From Symsagittifera roscoffensis (taxonomy: Eukaryota; Xenacoelomorpha; Acoela; Convolutidae), in assembly GCF_963678635.1 (NCBI RefSeq), contig NC_087069.1, forward strand, positions 31,352,776 through 31,416,775: a stretch of 64,000 nt of DNA. The letters are read 5' to 3'. Under the pieces are notes generated by a model. The model saw only the letters and a program-made list of their open reading frames with translations, made no database searches and had not been told where the DNA came from. Shown one piece after another: positions 31,924 to 43,558 of the stretch. A program made the translations under genes and the position numbers. Position 1 is the stretch's first letter. Each line of letters starts with the position of its first letter.

Positions 31924-32086
31924 ATCTTGGTTTTAGTCTCTAAGCTTTTATCGAACTGCTCTCTCAGCACCTAAATAGTTCGTGTAAACTCCATTGTTTT
32001 TAGTTTTTAAACACAATGTGTAAAACTTCGTTATCAATAATATAGCATTCTTAAATCCTGTGTGTGTAGTTGTATACTTTATTCAT
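31924..32086 (-). repeat. LINE 3-prime end fragment, copy A
   Basis: About 160 bp closely matches 33937-34160 (for example TCGAACTGCTCTCTCAGCAC in both), apart from about 55 bp missing here. The second copy joins a LINE remnant, so this is probably a solo 3-prime end of the same family. Confidence 0.7.
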
Positions 32087-32150
32087 GAAATTTTCCACAA
32101 ACGCTTTAAACGAGTTTTTCCTGTTTTTCAATTATTCGCCTGCGGCGCAG

Positions 32151-32219
32151 AAATTGAGGTCACTTTTTTCTCCGAGCGATTTGAACAGCTTGGGAGGCGC
32201 CTCATTGAGAAGTCGATAA
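32151..32219 (+). CDS. Possible small 5-prime exon of ARB2A-like gene
   Basis: A 69-bp open segment after a pyrimidine-rich acceptor (ending GCGGCGCAG) and before a donor (GATAA followed by GTATCT). Entry and exit phases are both 1, matching the phase-1 entry of the exon at 32366. The joined reading would be acidic and basic with a possible helix, like the region before the Arb2 domain. There is no clear homology, so this is a proposal from splice signals and phase only. The intron would be 146 bp. Confidence 0.35.
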   Translation, partial: KLRSLFSPSDLNSLGGASLRSR

Positions 32220-32365
32220 GTATCTTGAATGGCCTGCTGAGGCAACTCAAGTTTTCAGATTATTTCGAGCTTTTTTTGCTGACTGATTCAAAAAAAAAAT
32301 ATTTCGCTTTGTGTTTCTCAAGTGATGCGAAGAACACGATAGTTTGAGCATTTTGTTGTGCCTAG

Positions 32366-32674
32366 AGAGCAAGCGTTCCTTGAAGGCTGACACGGAACCA
32401 CTAGATAATCCACCTCCTGCTAAACATAAGACGAAAGGTGCTGCTTCGCCTCCCAAAGACCGAGAGTTTGGGACTACACTGGAAGAATTTGGTTTCGAAT
32501 TTGACAACAAGGGTGTTCTGAGAGACGACAGAGGAGAGGGATTTGTGTTCAATGTCAGGAAGAACACTTTCTATAATCAGAGAAGATATGAAGCACTTGG
32601 AAATGCAGTGATAGAAGAAGTCTACAACAAATTACAGGAAGATTGTGGCCTGGAAAAGATATACATCCCCGAAG
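32366..32674 (+). CDS. ARB2A (FAM172A): ARB2A-like exon with N-terminal Arb2 block
   Basis: Acceptor TTGTGCCTAG (32356-32365) and donor GAAG followed by GTAGAG. The exon encodes a Pro/Lys-rich lead, the TLEEFGFEFDN and GEGFVFNVR segments and EKIYIPE. The last base G joins AT of the next exon to make Asp. Confidence 0.88.
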
Positions 32675-35600
32675 GTAGAGATAAATTAATCGACTTTTTT
32701 GACAATAAATTATCCAATCAGAACTGTAATTGTTTTTGGTTAAGTGGCGATACTCTTTATTACTTGATTTCGGGGGTATGAAACGATCAAAATTTTGAGG
32801 CTCAAAAAAAACATTCGACTTGGTGCTTTTTCAAAAATATGCGACAAGCTGTGTTATAAGCCCAACAAAACCCATCGAAACTCTTTGTAGACATCAGATT
32901 CCTACCTACGCAACAAGATCCAGCGTTAGTAGGAGCCATTAAAGGTACATTGTTGTACTCCCAATGCATTGCATTATCAAAAAGGCACTCACAAAAAATA
33001 TATTTATATTGCAACAATAAAATACAAAATACATTACAAATTCAACATACCAAATTTATAGTTGAGTCCGCAATGTTGAGTATCCAAAATTGCATATTTT
33101 TTTTCTAAAGTAGAGCAGGCTGAAGTCATTTAGATTTAGATTGAGTTTGACAAAACAAACCCACAGTCCATATAGTTGCCCATCTCGAACGAAATTGTAT
33201 TTTGAGTTTCAATTAATTATGGGACGTTGCTCAAATTGTCTCAAAATTTTCTTAATATGTGTTAACTAGCAACTAGGTTTATTTTATAAATATATAAATA
33301 AATTGAAATTAGCGTCAAATTGTTTACAAACAAATAGGCTAAAATGCAGCTAGCAACTCTACCTAGGATTAGCCACAGGCATTTGCCCTCACGACGTTGA
33401 CCCTAATGTCTGGGTATTACAAACATATATTCTTTTTCTTTCCGAAGAAAAACCAAATCAGATTTCGAATGAAAAGTTGAGCTAATTTGCTATTTTTAAA
33501 TGTTAAACTCAATTTTTTCTACTGTTTAAACTCTAAGTCCCTTAGTACCATCTCTGGTTGCAGTATTCGATTTGTTAACATGACATTGATGATATTAATT
33601 GGTAAAGCAAACACGAGATTATAGTTTTGCCGAAAATTGCACTAGCGAAATTGTTTTGTTTCTGAAACTCCCTAATCGTAGGTCCGTGTAACCGGTTTCT
33701 TCAAAATTCTTGAACTTGTTCACTTAATGGTTACTGCTTCTTCCAACTATAACACGTGCCTAGAGTCTCGATAACACCTGCCAAACAGGATAGTCTTTTG
33801 GACAGAGGACACCCAACTGAGCACATGCAGCAATAACTAGTGAACAAGTGCAAGAGGGTTTTCAGTTTACTCAACGCAAACTGAAGCTCAAAATCAAGAA
33901 ATTTTTATGAATAATTGGAAAGCAACATCCACAGTAAATCTTGGTTTTAGTCTCGAAGCTTTTATCGAACTGCTCTCTCAGCACCTAAATAGCTCGTGTA
34001 AATTCCATCATTTTTAAACACTATGTGTGAAACTTTGTTATCAATAATATAGCAGTCTTAAATCCTGTGAACATATCAATTGAAGCGATATCGAGTATCA
34101 ATATCAGGTAAGTTTTCAAATTCATTTAAAGCATTCAAGTAGTTGTATACTTCATTCATCCTACTTTGAAGCATTAATTTGATACCTGTACCCTGATAAT
34201 GAAAAGAATAAGCAAAACTTGAGAATCGTCTCAAAGCCTGATTGGGTTGCACAAGATTCATACAATTTAAATTGCTACTTTTCAAAAGCTGTTTGACTAC
34301 CTCTTTGAACAGTTCAGTCTAATTCAATTCAAAAGCACTGAATGTTTTATTTTCAATCATCAGGTTCGAACGGAGTCAGTATCATTTGAAAAATATTTGT
34401 CTTACAATTTGTTTTTGCATTTTTAATACCTGATTCAGAATATTTTCGTTTGAGCAACCGTATTTTAAAACACTAAACTGAATGATTGGTTTTATGGAAG
34501 TTTTGTAGTAATAAACAGATGCTAAGGTGAAACGCGTATCTGATTCTATTTAAAAGACCACAATATTTCGATAGTTTGGTAGAAACGTTATTAAAATGAG
34601 GATCAAAACTCAGTTTTTCATCAATCATTTTTTAAAATACTTTATAACTGAATCCTGTTCATATATTTTGTTGTCTAACAATTGAATCTGCTGCTGCTGT
34701 TTTTGACCTAGAATATCTCATAATTTTTGTTTTATTGTTATTTAAGATGAGATATTTGATTTCATCCAGTCGCTGATTTGAGAAACTCCCAAAAAAAATT
34801 ATCATTTTTTTCTACAATGGCAGTATCATCTGCAAAAAGAAAAGTCTTCGAATTTATACATGGGGGGGGGGGGGTAAATCCTTGATATAATCGAGAAACA
34901 GAAAAGGGCCCAGGATTGATCCTTGAGGAACACCATGAGTCACTGATATCCATTTTGAACCAAAGTCACCCAGCTTCACTGGCTTCTGCCCGTTGAATAG
35001 CTGAATTAAATCAAGAGGTAATCTGCGCGCTCCATAACGTTCGAATTTCAAAAATAAGTACTGGTAGCTGTCTGTATCAAACGCTTACTTTAGGTCAATA
35101 AAACAAGCAGATGGCTTTTTCCTTTAACGATCAGGACTTGAAGTTCATTCAGCAAAAGTGCTACGGCATCAGTTGTAGAAAACTCTTACGAAAGGCAAAC
35201 TGAAACTCAGTGAAGAAACAACACTCTTCAAAAAAAAGGATAGACCTATTATATAACAGCCTCTCAAAAACTGGGCCTATAATTATTACAATTGTTGAAT
35301 TCGCCATCTTTATAAAATATCACTACCTTCGCAATTTTAAAAAAGCAGGTGTATTGACCCAATTCGATCCGCTAATTAAAAAAGCGAATGAAATAAGTCA
35401 CAATAACAGTTTCATTAGTTTAAATAAGTATATTTGATATACCATCAGGACCTGCTGAAGATTTATTATTACTTAGTTTCGAGATTGCTCCAAACACTTC
35501 AGAAAGGTTAATGGGTTTCAACCATAAGGATTTTTTATTAAAAGCGGGAAGATTTGGACTGGTTTGATTATAAAAACGTGCTGCTAGGTTTTGGCCAATT

Positions 35601-38600
35601 GTAGCACAAATTTCATTCAATTTCTTTGCATTCAAAATAGATTTTTACATTTCTGGCCTATCAGCATTACTATTGAACAAAGAGTTTTTAAGAGATTGAA
35701 CAACTATTTACAATTTTTGACGCGTGCTAACTTGTTAGCATCAAAACTGTGTTTGGCTTTGCGAATAAATGATTTTACTTTTTTCTTTTGCTAGGTATTT
35801 GTCCATCAGACATTGACTTGATGGGTTTTTTGTTAGCTGCTGATGAATAGTTATACGCATTGTATTTTTGTTTTTAATGCTGCTGCTGATCCATGGGTTT
35901 TTCTGCTTTGGTGAATCTAAAACATACTTTTCTGGTGCATTCTTATCCAGATTTTTACAAATTTCCTTGATGAGTTTTTCTTGTCAACACTCCCAATTTC
36001 CTGTAAGCCTTTCAAACTGTTTCATTGATTGAGAAGGAAACTATATAAGTTAATTGGATCACTCGAGTTATTCAATGGTCGAATTTTTGAATAATCGTTT
36101 TTATTAGCAGGCGTAGAATTAATATCAACTGTTATTGGAAAGTGATCTGAGATGTCCTAATCTTCATTTGAAACAGAAACAGAAAAATTGCTTATAAGTT
36201 GATCTATTGAGCAATTCTGTTTCAAATGAAGATTAGGATATCTCAGATCTATTTCCAACAACAGTTGATGTTAATTCTACGCCTGCTAAAAAAACAATTA
36301 TTTAAAAATTCGACCATTGAATAATTTGAGTGATCCAATTAACTTATATAGTTTCCTTCTCAATCTGCGAAAGAGTTTCATAGGCTTAAATGAAATTGGG
36401 AGTGTTGACAAGTACTTCGAAAAAGTCATAAATAAAATACAAAGCGTATAACTATTCATCAGCAGCTAAGAAAAAACCCATCAAGTCGATGTTTGATGGA
36501 AAAATACCTAGCAAAAGAAAAAAGTAAAATCATTTATTCGCAAAGCCAAACACAGTTTTGATGTTAACAAGTTAGCACGCGTCAAAAATGGTAAAGAGTA
36601 GTTCAATCTCTTAAAAAACTTTGTTCGATAGTAATGCTGATAGGCCAGAAACGTAAACATCTATTTTGAATGCTAATAAATTGAATGAAGTTGTGCTACA
36701 GTTGGTCAAAACCTAGCAGCACATTTTGATAATAAAAAATCTTTATGGTTGAAACCCATTAAACATTCTGAAGTGTTTGAAGCAATCTCAAAACTAAGTA
36801 ATAAATCTTCAGCAGGTCCTGATGGTATATCAAATGTACTTATTAAAATTAATGAACCTGCAATTTTGACGTCTTTCATTCGCCTTTTCAATAAACGCAT
36901 CGAATTGGGTCAATACCCCTGCTTGTTCAAAATTGCGAAGGTAGTGACATTTGATAAAGATGACGAGTTCAACAAGTAATAATTATAGGCCCAGTTTTAG
37001 AGAGGCTGTTATATAATAGGTCTTTCTGTTTTTTGAAGAGTGTTGTCTCTTCACTGAGTTTCAGTTTGCCTTTCGTAAGAGTTATTTCAAAACTGATGCC
37101 GTAGCACTTTTGCTCTTTAACTTGTTAACATCAAAACTTTGTTTGGCTTTTCGAATAAATGATTTCACTTTTTTCTTTTGGTAAGGTATTTGTCCATCAA
37201 AAATTGACTTGATGGGTTTTTTTTAGCTGGTGATGAATAGTTATACGCTTTGTATTTTTGTTTTTAATGCTGTTGGTGATCCATGAGTTTTTCTGCTTTG
37301 GTGAATCTAAAACATACTTTTCTGGTGCATTCTTATCCAGATTTTTACAAATTTCCTTGATGAGTTTTTCGAAGTACTTGTCAACACTCCCAATTTCCTT
37401 AAAGCCTTTCAAACTGTTACTCTTACAATTTAAACTATATTGGTTGTCGTTGCTTATGTTTAGTTTTAAATCACCAACTAAAACGGTTCGACTATTTGGC
37501 ATTAAAGTTTCCTGATTTTTATTTGGCTCGCTGTAGAAACAATTTAGATTTTTGATTTCAACTTTTTTAGTCTTAATTTGATGCCTACAGCCTCCAGGGC
37601 AGTATTACATCGAAAATTACAGGAACTCAATGTATTGCGAACATATATCGCAACTCCGCCGCCTCTAGACTCTCTGTTTTTAACAACAGGAGGCCAGTAG
37701 TTATCAAGACAAACACTATATATATTGTCACTTTTGCAAAGCCAAGTCTCACTTAATGCAATTAGGGACAGTAAAACCTTCAAAATACTTATATAAGCCT
37801 GCAGTTCTTAGTAGTCGCACCGTAAAGATCGTATTTTTGAGTATAATAGCTTGCATGGGTCTCTTTCAGTCATTGATTTTACTGTTTCACTCATTAAGAG
37901 CACTTTTTGGAGTAGAATTGAGATTTTGTTTCTTATGTTTGACTTCTTGAGTTCTAGATAACTCCGTTAATAGCAGCTGTGCTCTTTCTTCATCATTTGC
38001 TTCCCGCAGACGTTTGACAAAACCTCTGTTGCCATCTTTCAATGCTTGTCGTACATTGTTACCAACTTTGAATAAGGACACTGGCTTTTTCTTTCTCGTG
38101 ATCGCTCTGGATTGTAGATCATCGAGAGCTCTTTTATTTCGCAAGGGAATCGCAGTTCGAGAGCCATCCTCATTTTGACAGAACACTTTTAGTTGGCATT
38201 TTAAAAGGTGGTGGGACAACTGATTGTGGTAGATTCAAGTGTCATTGTCATCGTCCCAAGAATCTTAAGTGTCACAATTATTAGGTAATCAATATCGATA
38301 TCCTGTCAAAATCGAGCTTGAAGTTATCTTGGAGATTTTAATTGGTGTTAAGTTATGGTAATTTTTTGCATGGAGTTTTCTTATTGAGAGCTCTCGAAAA
38401 CGCTGTTTTTTTCGAATAGTTCGGATTTAAATTCTTTTTTCAATAAGTTCTTTTTTCAATTTTAAAAGATTTATCTTTTGTCTAAACTCTCTAGATTTGG
38501 AAGAGTCGATATAGGGCGTGGTCTATGAAGCAGTGGATTTGTATCGCGAGGCAGAGGGGGCTGCGAATGTGAAGTTACGTACAATAGACTTAAGAACTTG

Positions 38601-41600
38601 GTAATTTCGGAATAAATTCGCTCCAAACTAGTATTGCAAGAAATTTTCCTCGGACTTCGGTAGTGATGTCAGTGAGAACTGGTTGTCGTTGCTTATGTTT
38701 AGTTTTAAATCACCAACTAAAACGGTTCGACTACTTGGCATTAAAGTTTCCTGATTTTTATTTGGCTCGCTGTAGAAACAATTTAGATTTTTGATTTCAA
38801 CTTTTTTAGTCTTAATTTGATGCCTACAGCCTCCAGGGCAGTATTACATCGAAAATTACAGGAACTCAATGTATTGCGAACATATATCGCAACTCCGCCG
38901 CCTCTAGACTCTCTGTTTTTAACAACAGGAGGCCAGTAGTTATCAAGACAAACACTATATATATTGTCACTTTTGCAAAGCCAAGTCTCACTTAATGCAA
39001 TTAGGGACAGTAAAACCTTCAAAATACTTATATAAGCCTGCAGTTCTTAGTAGTCGCACCGTAAAGATCGTATTTTTGAGTATAATAGCTTGCATGGGTC
39101 TCTTTCAGTCATTGATTTTACTGTTTCACTCATTAAGAGCACTTTTTGGAGTAGAATTGAGATTTTGTTTCTTATGTTTGACTTCTTGAGTTCTAGATAA
39201 CTCCGTTAATAGCAGCTGTGCTCTTTCTTCATCATTTGCTTCCCGCAGACGTTTGACAAAACCTCTGTTGCCATCTTTCAATGCTTGTCGTACATTGTTA
39301 CCAACTTTGAATAAGGACACTGGCTTTTTCTTTCTCGTGATCGCTCTGGATTGTAGATCATCGAGAGCTCTTTTATTTCGCAAGGGAATCGCAGTTCGAG
39401 AGCCATCCTCATTTTGACAGAACACTTTTAGTTGGCATTTTAAAAGGTGGTGGGACAACTGATTGTGGTAGATTCAAGTGTCATTGTCATCGTCCCAAGA
39501 ATCTTAAGTGTCACAATTATTAGGTAATCAATATCGATATCCTGTCAAAATCGAGCTTGAAGTTATCTTGGAGATTTTAATTGGTGTTAAGTTATGGTAA
39601 TTTTTTGCATGGAGTTTTCTTATTGAGAGCTCTCGAAAACGCTGTTTTTTTCGAATAGTTCGGATTTAAATTCTTTTTTCAATAAGTTCTTTTTTCAATT
39701 TTAAAAGATTTATCTTTTGTCTAAACTCTCTAGATTTGGAAGAGTCGATATAGGGCGTGGTCTATGAAGCAGTGGATTTGTATCGCGAGGCAGAGGGGGC
39801 TGCGAATGTGAAGTTACGTACAATAGACTTAAGAACTTGGTAATTTCGGAATAAATTCGCTCCAAACTAGTATTGCAAGAAATTTTCCTCGGACTTCGGT
39901 AGTGATGTCAGTGAGGACTTTACCAAAAAATCGTTAAAAGAGGGATGTTTTAATTTGCTCGGTTGCGTTGCTTAGATGCTGCACAAACAGATGCAAGAAG
40001 TTTCGTATTTGTCACTCCCGACTTCTACACTAACGAAGCTACCCTTTTGGTGCTAATCCACGGATCCGGATTTGTCCGAGCTGGTCAATGGTCCCGTAAG
40101 GTCATCATCAACAAAGGCCTCAAAGAGGGAAGTCAAATTCCATACATCGAAGCTGCGAAAGAGAGAGGATGGGCAGTTATAGTGCTGAACACTAACTTGA
40201 ATATGGCTCCAACTATGTCACAGGATGGAAAAGGGTCATATGGCGAAGTCAAACGTTAGTAACCAATTCTTCCAGTCTATGTCAATTAAAATTGATCATC
40301 ATCCAGCAATTGATGTCTATGCAACATGATCTGGTCTGTACGTGTAGAAACGTAGCGTCATGAACAAACTTAGAGTCGAGTAGGATGTGGATTTTAAGCA
40401 TTTTATAACTAAACAATTATAAACAGACGCTACAAATGCATTGCCAGCTAGCGAAAAGAAAATGAGACTGAAAAGTGAAAGTTGTAATTAAAAAAAAACT
40501 ACATCTACAAAAAATCTTACGTCGGTCTCGAGTGATGTTTTCTTCCAGGAATAGACAGTCGAAAAACGTTTTTACCAGCGTTAAGTAAGCAGTTAGTATC
40601 ATTATTCAAGCGGGCACTAAATTGCAAATACTTGGGTTGACGTCCGTTGAGTCGAAAACAAAATCGACATAAATATTTTTTGAACTGTTGAGCTTTAAAA
40701 GTTTTTTACACCCTACCCCTCCTGAAACGATAAACTAAGCCGAAACCATTCAAAGTTAGAGGTGGTAAGCTTAAAACATTTTCAGGGTCGCATATTGGAA
40801 AAAAAAGGTAGGACTTGGATTCGAACTCGAGACCTTAGGATCCAAAAGCAAATGTTCCTGATAGTTGGGCTCTACAATGAAGCAAGTTCAATTTCTAACA
40901 GATTTGTAATATGGTTTCCTGAATAAAGTCTAGTACCAGATTGCAAGTCACTTGCTTTTGCAAGTGAAATGAAGTTTGGTTTCTATTTGGAAAGTTCAAT
41001 GAGAACTCTCTAAATCTCACTCAACTGACATGCAAACTTCGACGCAAAAAACCATGAAGAAGTGGTTGTCTTAAAATGTACTGCTCCAGCACGCACATGT
41101 TTTGACATGCAATTCGAATTAGATGTTACTGCGATCAATTTTTTTCGGTTTTTTTTCAGAAATTTGTTCAAGCTGAAATTTACGGCTGTATCAGTTTCCC
41201 CAGACCCCTCGTTAAATTACAAGTTCAAGCTGTTCAAAAATTGTTCACGGCTTTTTGCATGTAAGAAATGTTGTAAAGTTTGTTCAACTGTTCACGATGA
41301 CACATTTCAATGCAGTTTTTAACATGAAAAGTCATTTAGAATAACCCTTCAGACCTTGAATTTGAGAAAAAAACAAAAGGGGGACTGGAAAAGAGCCTAA
41401 TTAACTTTTTCGCGGTTTGGCTTTTGGGCCCTTTTCCAATTCCTCTTTTTGATTTTTTCTGCATTTCAATATATGAAATCTATTTGAAATGACTTTTCAT
41501 GTTATAAACAGAATTAAAATGTGTCAGCGTGAACAGGTGAACAAATTTTTGTGTTAATCCTTACATGCAAAATGTCGTGTGAACATTTTTTGAACAGCTT

Positions 41601-43295
41601 TATTTTGTAATTTTACGAGGGGGTGGGGAAATTGGAAAAGAGCCGACGTTTGATTTCTTAAGTACAGTTCATTTCATTAGTTGAAAGAAAGACAAACTCC
41701 ACTATTGAACAGCAAAAGTGTAAAGATCACCAAAAACGTGATCGACTTCGTGTCGAAAGTGGAATTTAATTATCAGATTTCTCAGCAAAACAAAAAATTT
41801 ACCTAATCATCCAGTTTTTTTTTCAAATTTGGTTAAATTAATCAAAGAAGAGTCAATCATACGTTGTTCTAGAAATTCAAAAGATTTAGATGCCATCTAT
41901 TTTTTTCTGGGAAGTTCGGAAGTTTAGATGTTTTCAAAAACAAGTCAATATTTTCTTTTTGTTCAATTGCGTTCATTGACTTTTTTTTCCAACTGTCTGT
42001 TGGCTATGTTTAGATTCGGGTACATCAGAAGAACACGGTCTGTACGTATGGAACAAGTTGATTAAGAAATCGAAAGTAGCCACGGTGTTAGTTGTGGCTC
42101 ACAGTTGGGGAGGAGTAGTCACTGCCCATCTAGCCGAGAAGACTGACGACTTCACTGATCGAGTGAAAGCAGTTGCCTTAACGGACTCGGTCCACGCTCT
42201 GAGACATATGGACGCATCTAAAGATGTGAGAAAAAACCGGACTTATCTATATTGTAGATCAACTGTTATTTCATTAACAATTCAAATCCTTTTTGTGAAT
42301 ATCATGAAGGAAATCATGAATCCCCAAAGGTCGCAAAATATCTTCTTTTTTCTTGTCTGTTAGTGTGTTCTTTTTAAGGGATACTAAACGGAGTGAACTT
42401 ATACAGGACTTGAAATTATGTAGAGTGAAAGTTGGAGATGGCTGATATCATTTTTTCTGACGATCTACTCAAGAAAGTGGTCACTTTTTTCGCAGCTGAA
42501 GCTGTTTAGTGGCTCACCCTCATCTCCTCGCCCCGCATAGTTCTCACTGTATGTAGAGTGTTTTGGGAAGCTTATTTGTTAAACTGAATTTTTCTTGAAT
42601 GAGGCAATTGGTCCATGTGCATAAAAATATTGGATGTGATGGAAAGTATTTTATTGTAAAAATCGATATTGGGCACCTAATAAAAGAAAAGTTTTGTGGG
42701 TAATTCAAAGTAGGGTCTACATGCGGGTCTTCTGTGGGTTATTTGTTGAGTTTTTATTCAGCAAGTGCATTTCTCAGGATGGACAAGCAGGCAACATGTT
42801 TCAAACCCATAGTTTGCATCAAACCTGAATCAATCGGGTAAAATTTTTGGCAATTAATTTAATAAATACGATGATATCTGCTGGTAGAATAAAAGTAGGA
42901 TCAATCATTTCAGTTTTTTCATAGCATAAAACATGCAGTGATGAAATCTGTTTGGCTTTCATTTAGTTGAATGCAACATTAGATTGAATCATTGCAGTTT
43001 TGTTTCTGTTCAGGTAGAAGATTTCTTTGAGCGAAGCGTTGTAAATTGGATCCAGTCTCCAGCGTCCGTGAATACACCAGTGAAAATAAGGCAGAAATTG
43101 AAAGGCAGAGATTGTGAGTTGAGGTCAGCAGGGGTTATGGAACACGATATGACGTCACACTGTGCCAAAGAGAGTGTGTTCAAGTGGTTCGACCAAATGC
43201 TGGCTGGGGAAACTGAAGCTGAATTTTCAGATGAACGGACTGATGAAGCCAAACCACCGGTGGCAAAGACCCAGACCAAGTCAAGAACTAGTTAG
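32366..43295 (+). CDS. ARB2A (FAM172A): ARB2A/FAM172A homologue (Arb2 domain protein), spliced
   Basis: Four exons, 32366-32674, 39976-40254, 42014-42225 and 43014-43295, join with phases 1, 1 and 0 and give one open product ending at TAG 43293-43295. The order of conserved blocks is that of ARB2A: TLEEFGFEFDNKGVLR, RRYEALGNAVIEEVY, LLVLIHGSGFVRAGQWSRK, HGLYVWNKL, VVAHSWGGV, VALTDSVH and NWIQSP. The fold is an alpha/beta hydrolase type. The family includes fission yeast Arb2, a member of an Argonaute siRNA chaperone complex. Vertebrate ARB2A is a nuclear cofactor linking Argonaute to co-transcriptional splicing. The initiator Met and first exon(s) are not identified. Introns are 7301, 1759 and 788 bp. 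No frame damage is seen, so it is probably functional. Confidence 0.93.
33937..34160 (-). repeat. LINE 3-prime end, copy B
   Basis: Homologous to 31924-32086 in direct orientation, about 2 kb apart, flanking the ARB2A-like exon at 32366. The two copies could recombine and remove that exon. Confidence 0.7.
35180..37090. repeat. Large inverted repeat of LINE sequence
   Basis: The left arm (about 35180-36195) and right arm (about 36215-37090) are reverse complements with a loop of about 20-30 bp. For example, the ISKLSN.KSSAGPDGIS segment reads on the minus strand at 35420-35635 and on the plus strand at 36749-36979. A third copy of part of this sequence (37100-37420) follows in the same orientation as the left arm. 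Confidence 0.85.
37439..39916. repeat. Tandem duplication of 1239 bp
   Basis: Copies 37439-38677 and 38678-39916 are almost identical. One difference is CTATTTGGC against CTACTTGGC near the left ends. Each holds the LINE N-terminal and endonuclease pieces plus about 450 bp of other intron sequence ending in GATGTCAGTGAG. Near-identity suggests a recent event or an assembly duplication. Confidence 0.92.
39976..40254 (+). CDS. ARB2A (FAM172A): ARB2A-like exon with HGSG loop
   Basis: Acceptor GTTGCTTAG and donor AAAC followed by GTTAGT. The exon encodes LLVLIHGSGFVRAGQW, the oxyanion-side strand and loop of the hydrolase-like fold, and GWAVIVLNTN. It starts only 59 bp after the tandem duplication. 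Confidence 0.92.
40807..40880 (-). repeat. tRNA-like remnant or SINE head
   Basis: On the minus strand, GTAGAGC is followed by an anticodon-arm-sized segment, then GAGTTCGAATCCAAG, close to a pol III B box (GGTTCGANTCC), and then a T run. The T stem does not pair fully, so this is not a working tRNA. It may be a tRNA pseudogene or the head of a SINE. Confidence 0.4.
41183..41645. mobile_element. Foldback (palindromic) element
   Basis: Two arms of about 210-230 bp are imperfect reverse complements centred near 41414. Shared segments include GTTTCCCC...CCCCTCG, AGCTGTTCAAAAA.TGTTCAC, GACACATTT and AACATGAAAAGTCATTT. The outer ends share CGGCT. Long arms with almost no loop fit a palindromic MITE. 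No transposase is present. Confidence 0.75.
42014..42225 (+). CDS. ARB2A (FAM172A): ARB2A-like exon with AHSWGG motif
   Basis: Acceptor TATGTTTAG and donor AAAGAT followed by GTGAGA. It encodes EEHGLYVWNKL, then VVAHSWGGV, the nucleophile-elbow-like turn (AHSYGG in vertebrates), and VALTDSVHALRH. Confidence 0.93.
42226..43013 (+). other. ARB2A-like intron 3 (788 bp)
   Basis: GTGAGA to TCTGTTCAG, phase 0. I see no coding or repeated sequence in it. Confidence 0.85.
43014..43295 (+). CDS. ARB2A (FAM172A): ARB2A-like terminal exon
   Basis: It starts GTAGAAGAT after TCTGTTCAG and ends with TAG at 43293-43295. It encodes VVNWIQSP, then a segment with EHDMTS and SVFKWFDQML that matches the ARB2A C-terminus, and a hydrophilic tail ending in basic residues. 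Confidence 0.92.
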   Translation, partial: VEDFFERSVVNWIQSPASVNTPVKIRQKLKGRDCELRSAGVMEHDMTSHCAKESVFKWFDQMLAGETEAEFSDERTDEAKPPVAKTQTKSRTS

Positions 43296-43480
43296 CTTTG
43301 AAAGCGCGTCTTATTTTTATACCAATACATCTTTTTGCTTATTTTTACTAACGAATATCAGCAATTCGAATTTAGTTTCGACAGAAAGCAGCTTTTTCAC
43401 AGCATCAGTGAACTGACTGAGTAAATATTGGAATTTGTTTCTTAAGAAGTTGCACTTCTCGCAGTAAGTGCGGCACTAAA

Positions 43481-43558
43481 AATAAATAAATACTTCGAAC
43501 AATATTGATAGCTAGTTCCTCTTCCATATTTTTATGACAAAAATCTCAGAGAAATAAA
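43481..43558 (+). terminator. Likely polyadenylation signals of ARB2A-like gene
   Basis: AATAAATAAA at 43481-43490 and AATAAA at 43553-43558, 190-260 bp after the stop codon. Confidence 0.6.

Larger units (their letters stand above)
33937..39458 (-). pseudogene. Broken LINE in antisense orientation inside the intron
   Basis: Reading right to left there is a basic ORF1-like or N-terminal piece (39126-39458, again at 37887-38219). Endonuclease follows with IALSETWL and RGGGVAIYV (38783-39022, again at 37544-37783) and VLVGDLKLNI (37197-37502). Then come the pre-RT block SSAGPDGISN (35420-35635), RT with THGVPQGSILGPF (34854-35051) and FADDT (34762-34953), and a 3-prime end to 33937. Frames are broken many times, and a run of 13 G at 34862-34874 interrupts RT. 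It differs in sequence from the young LINE at 24 kb. Confidence 0.8.
32675..39975 (+). other. ARB2A-like intron 1 (7301 bp)
   Basis: It starts GTAGAG and ends GTTGCTTAG, phase 1. From 33937 on it is mostly antisense LINE sequence with an inverted and a tandem duplication. From 32675 to 33936 I see nothing recognisable except AT-rich sequence. Confidence 0.85.
40255..42013 (+). other. ARB2A-like intron 2 (1759 bp)
   Basis: GTTAGT to TATGTTTAG, phase 1. It contains a tRNA-like remnant and a foldback element, described separately. The remainder shows nothing recognisable. Confidence 0.85.

Noticed and set aside
34862-34874. Run of 13 G as a possible quadruplex element
   Set aside because: It lies within a dead LINE reverse transcriptase and is best explained as slippage of a short G run.
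41062-41322. Cys-rich 86-codon plus-strand frame
   Set aside because: It lies across the left arm of the foldback element and has no homology or splice support.
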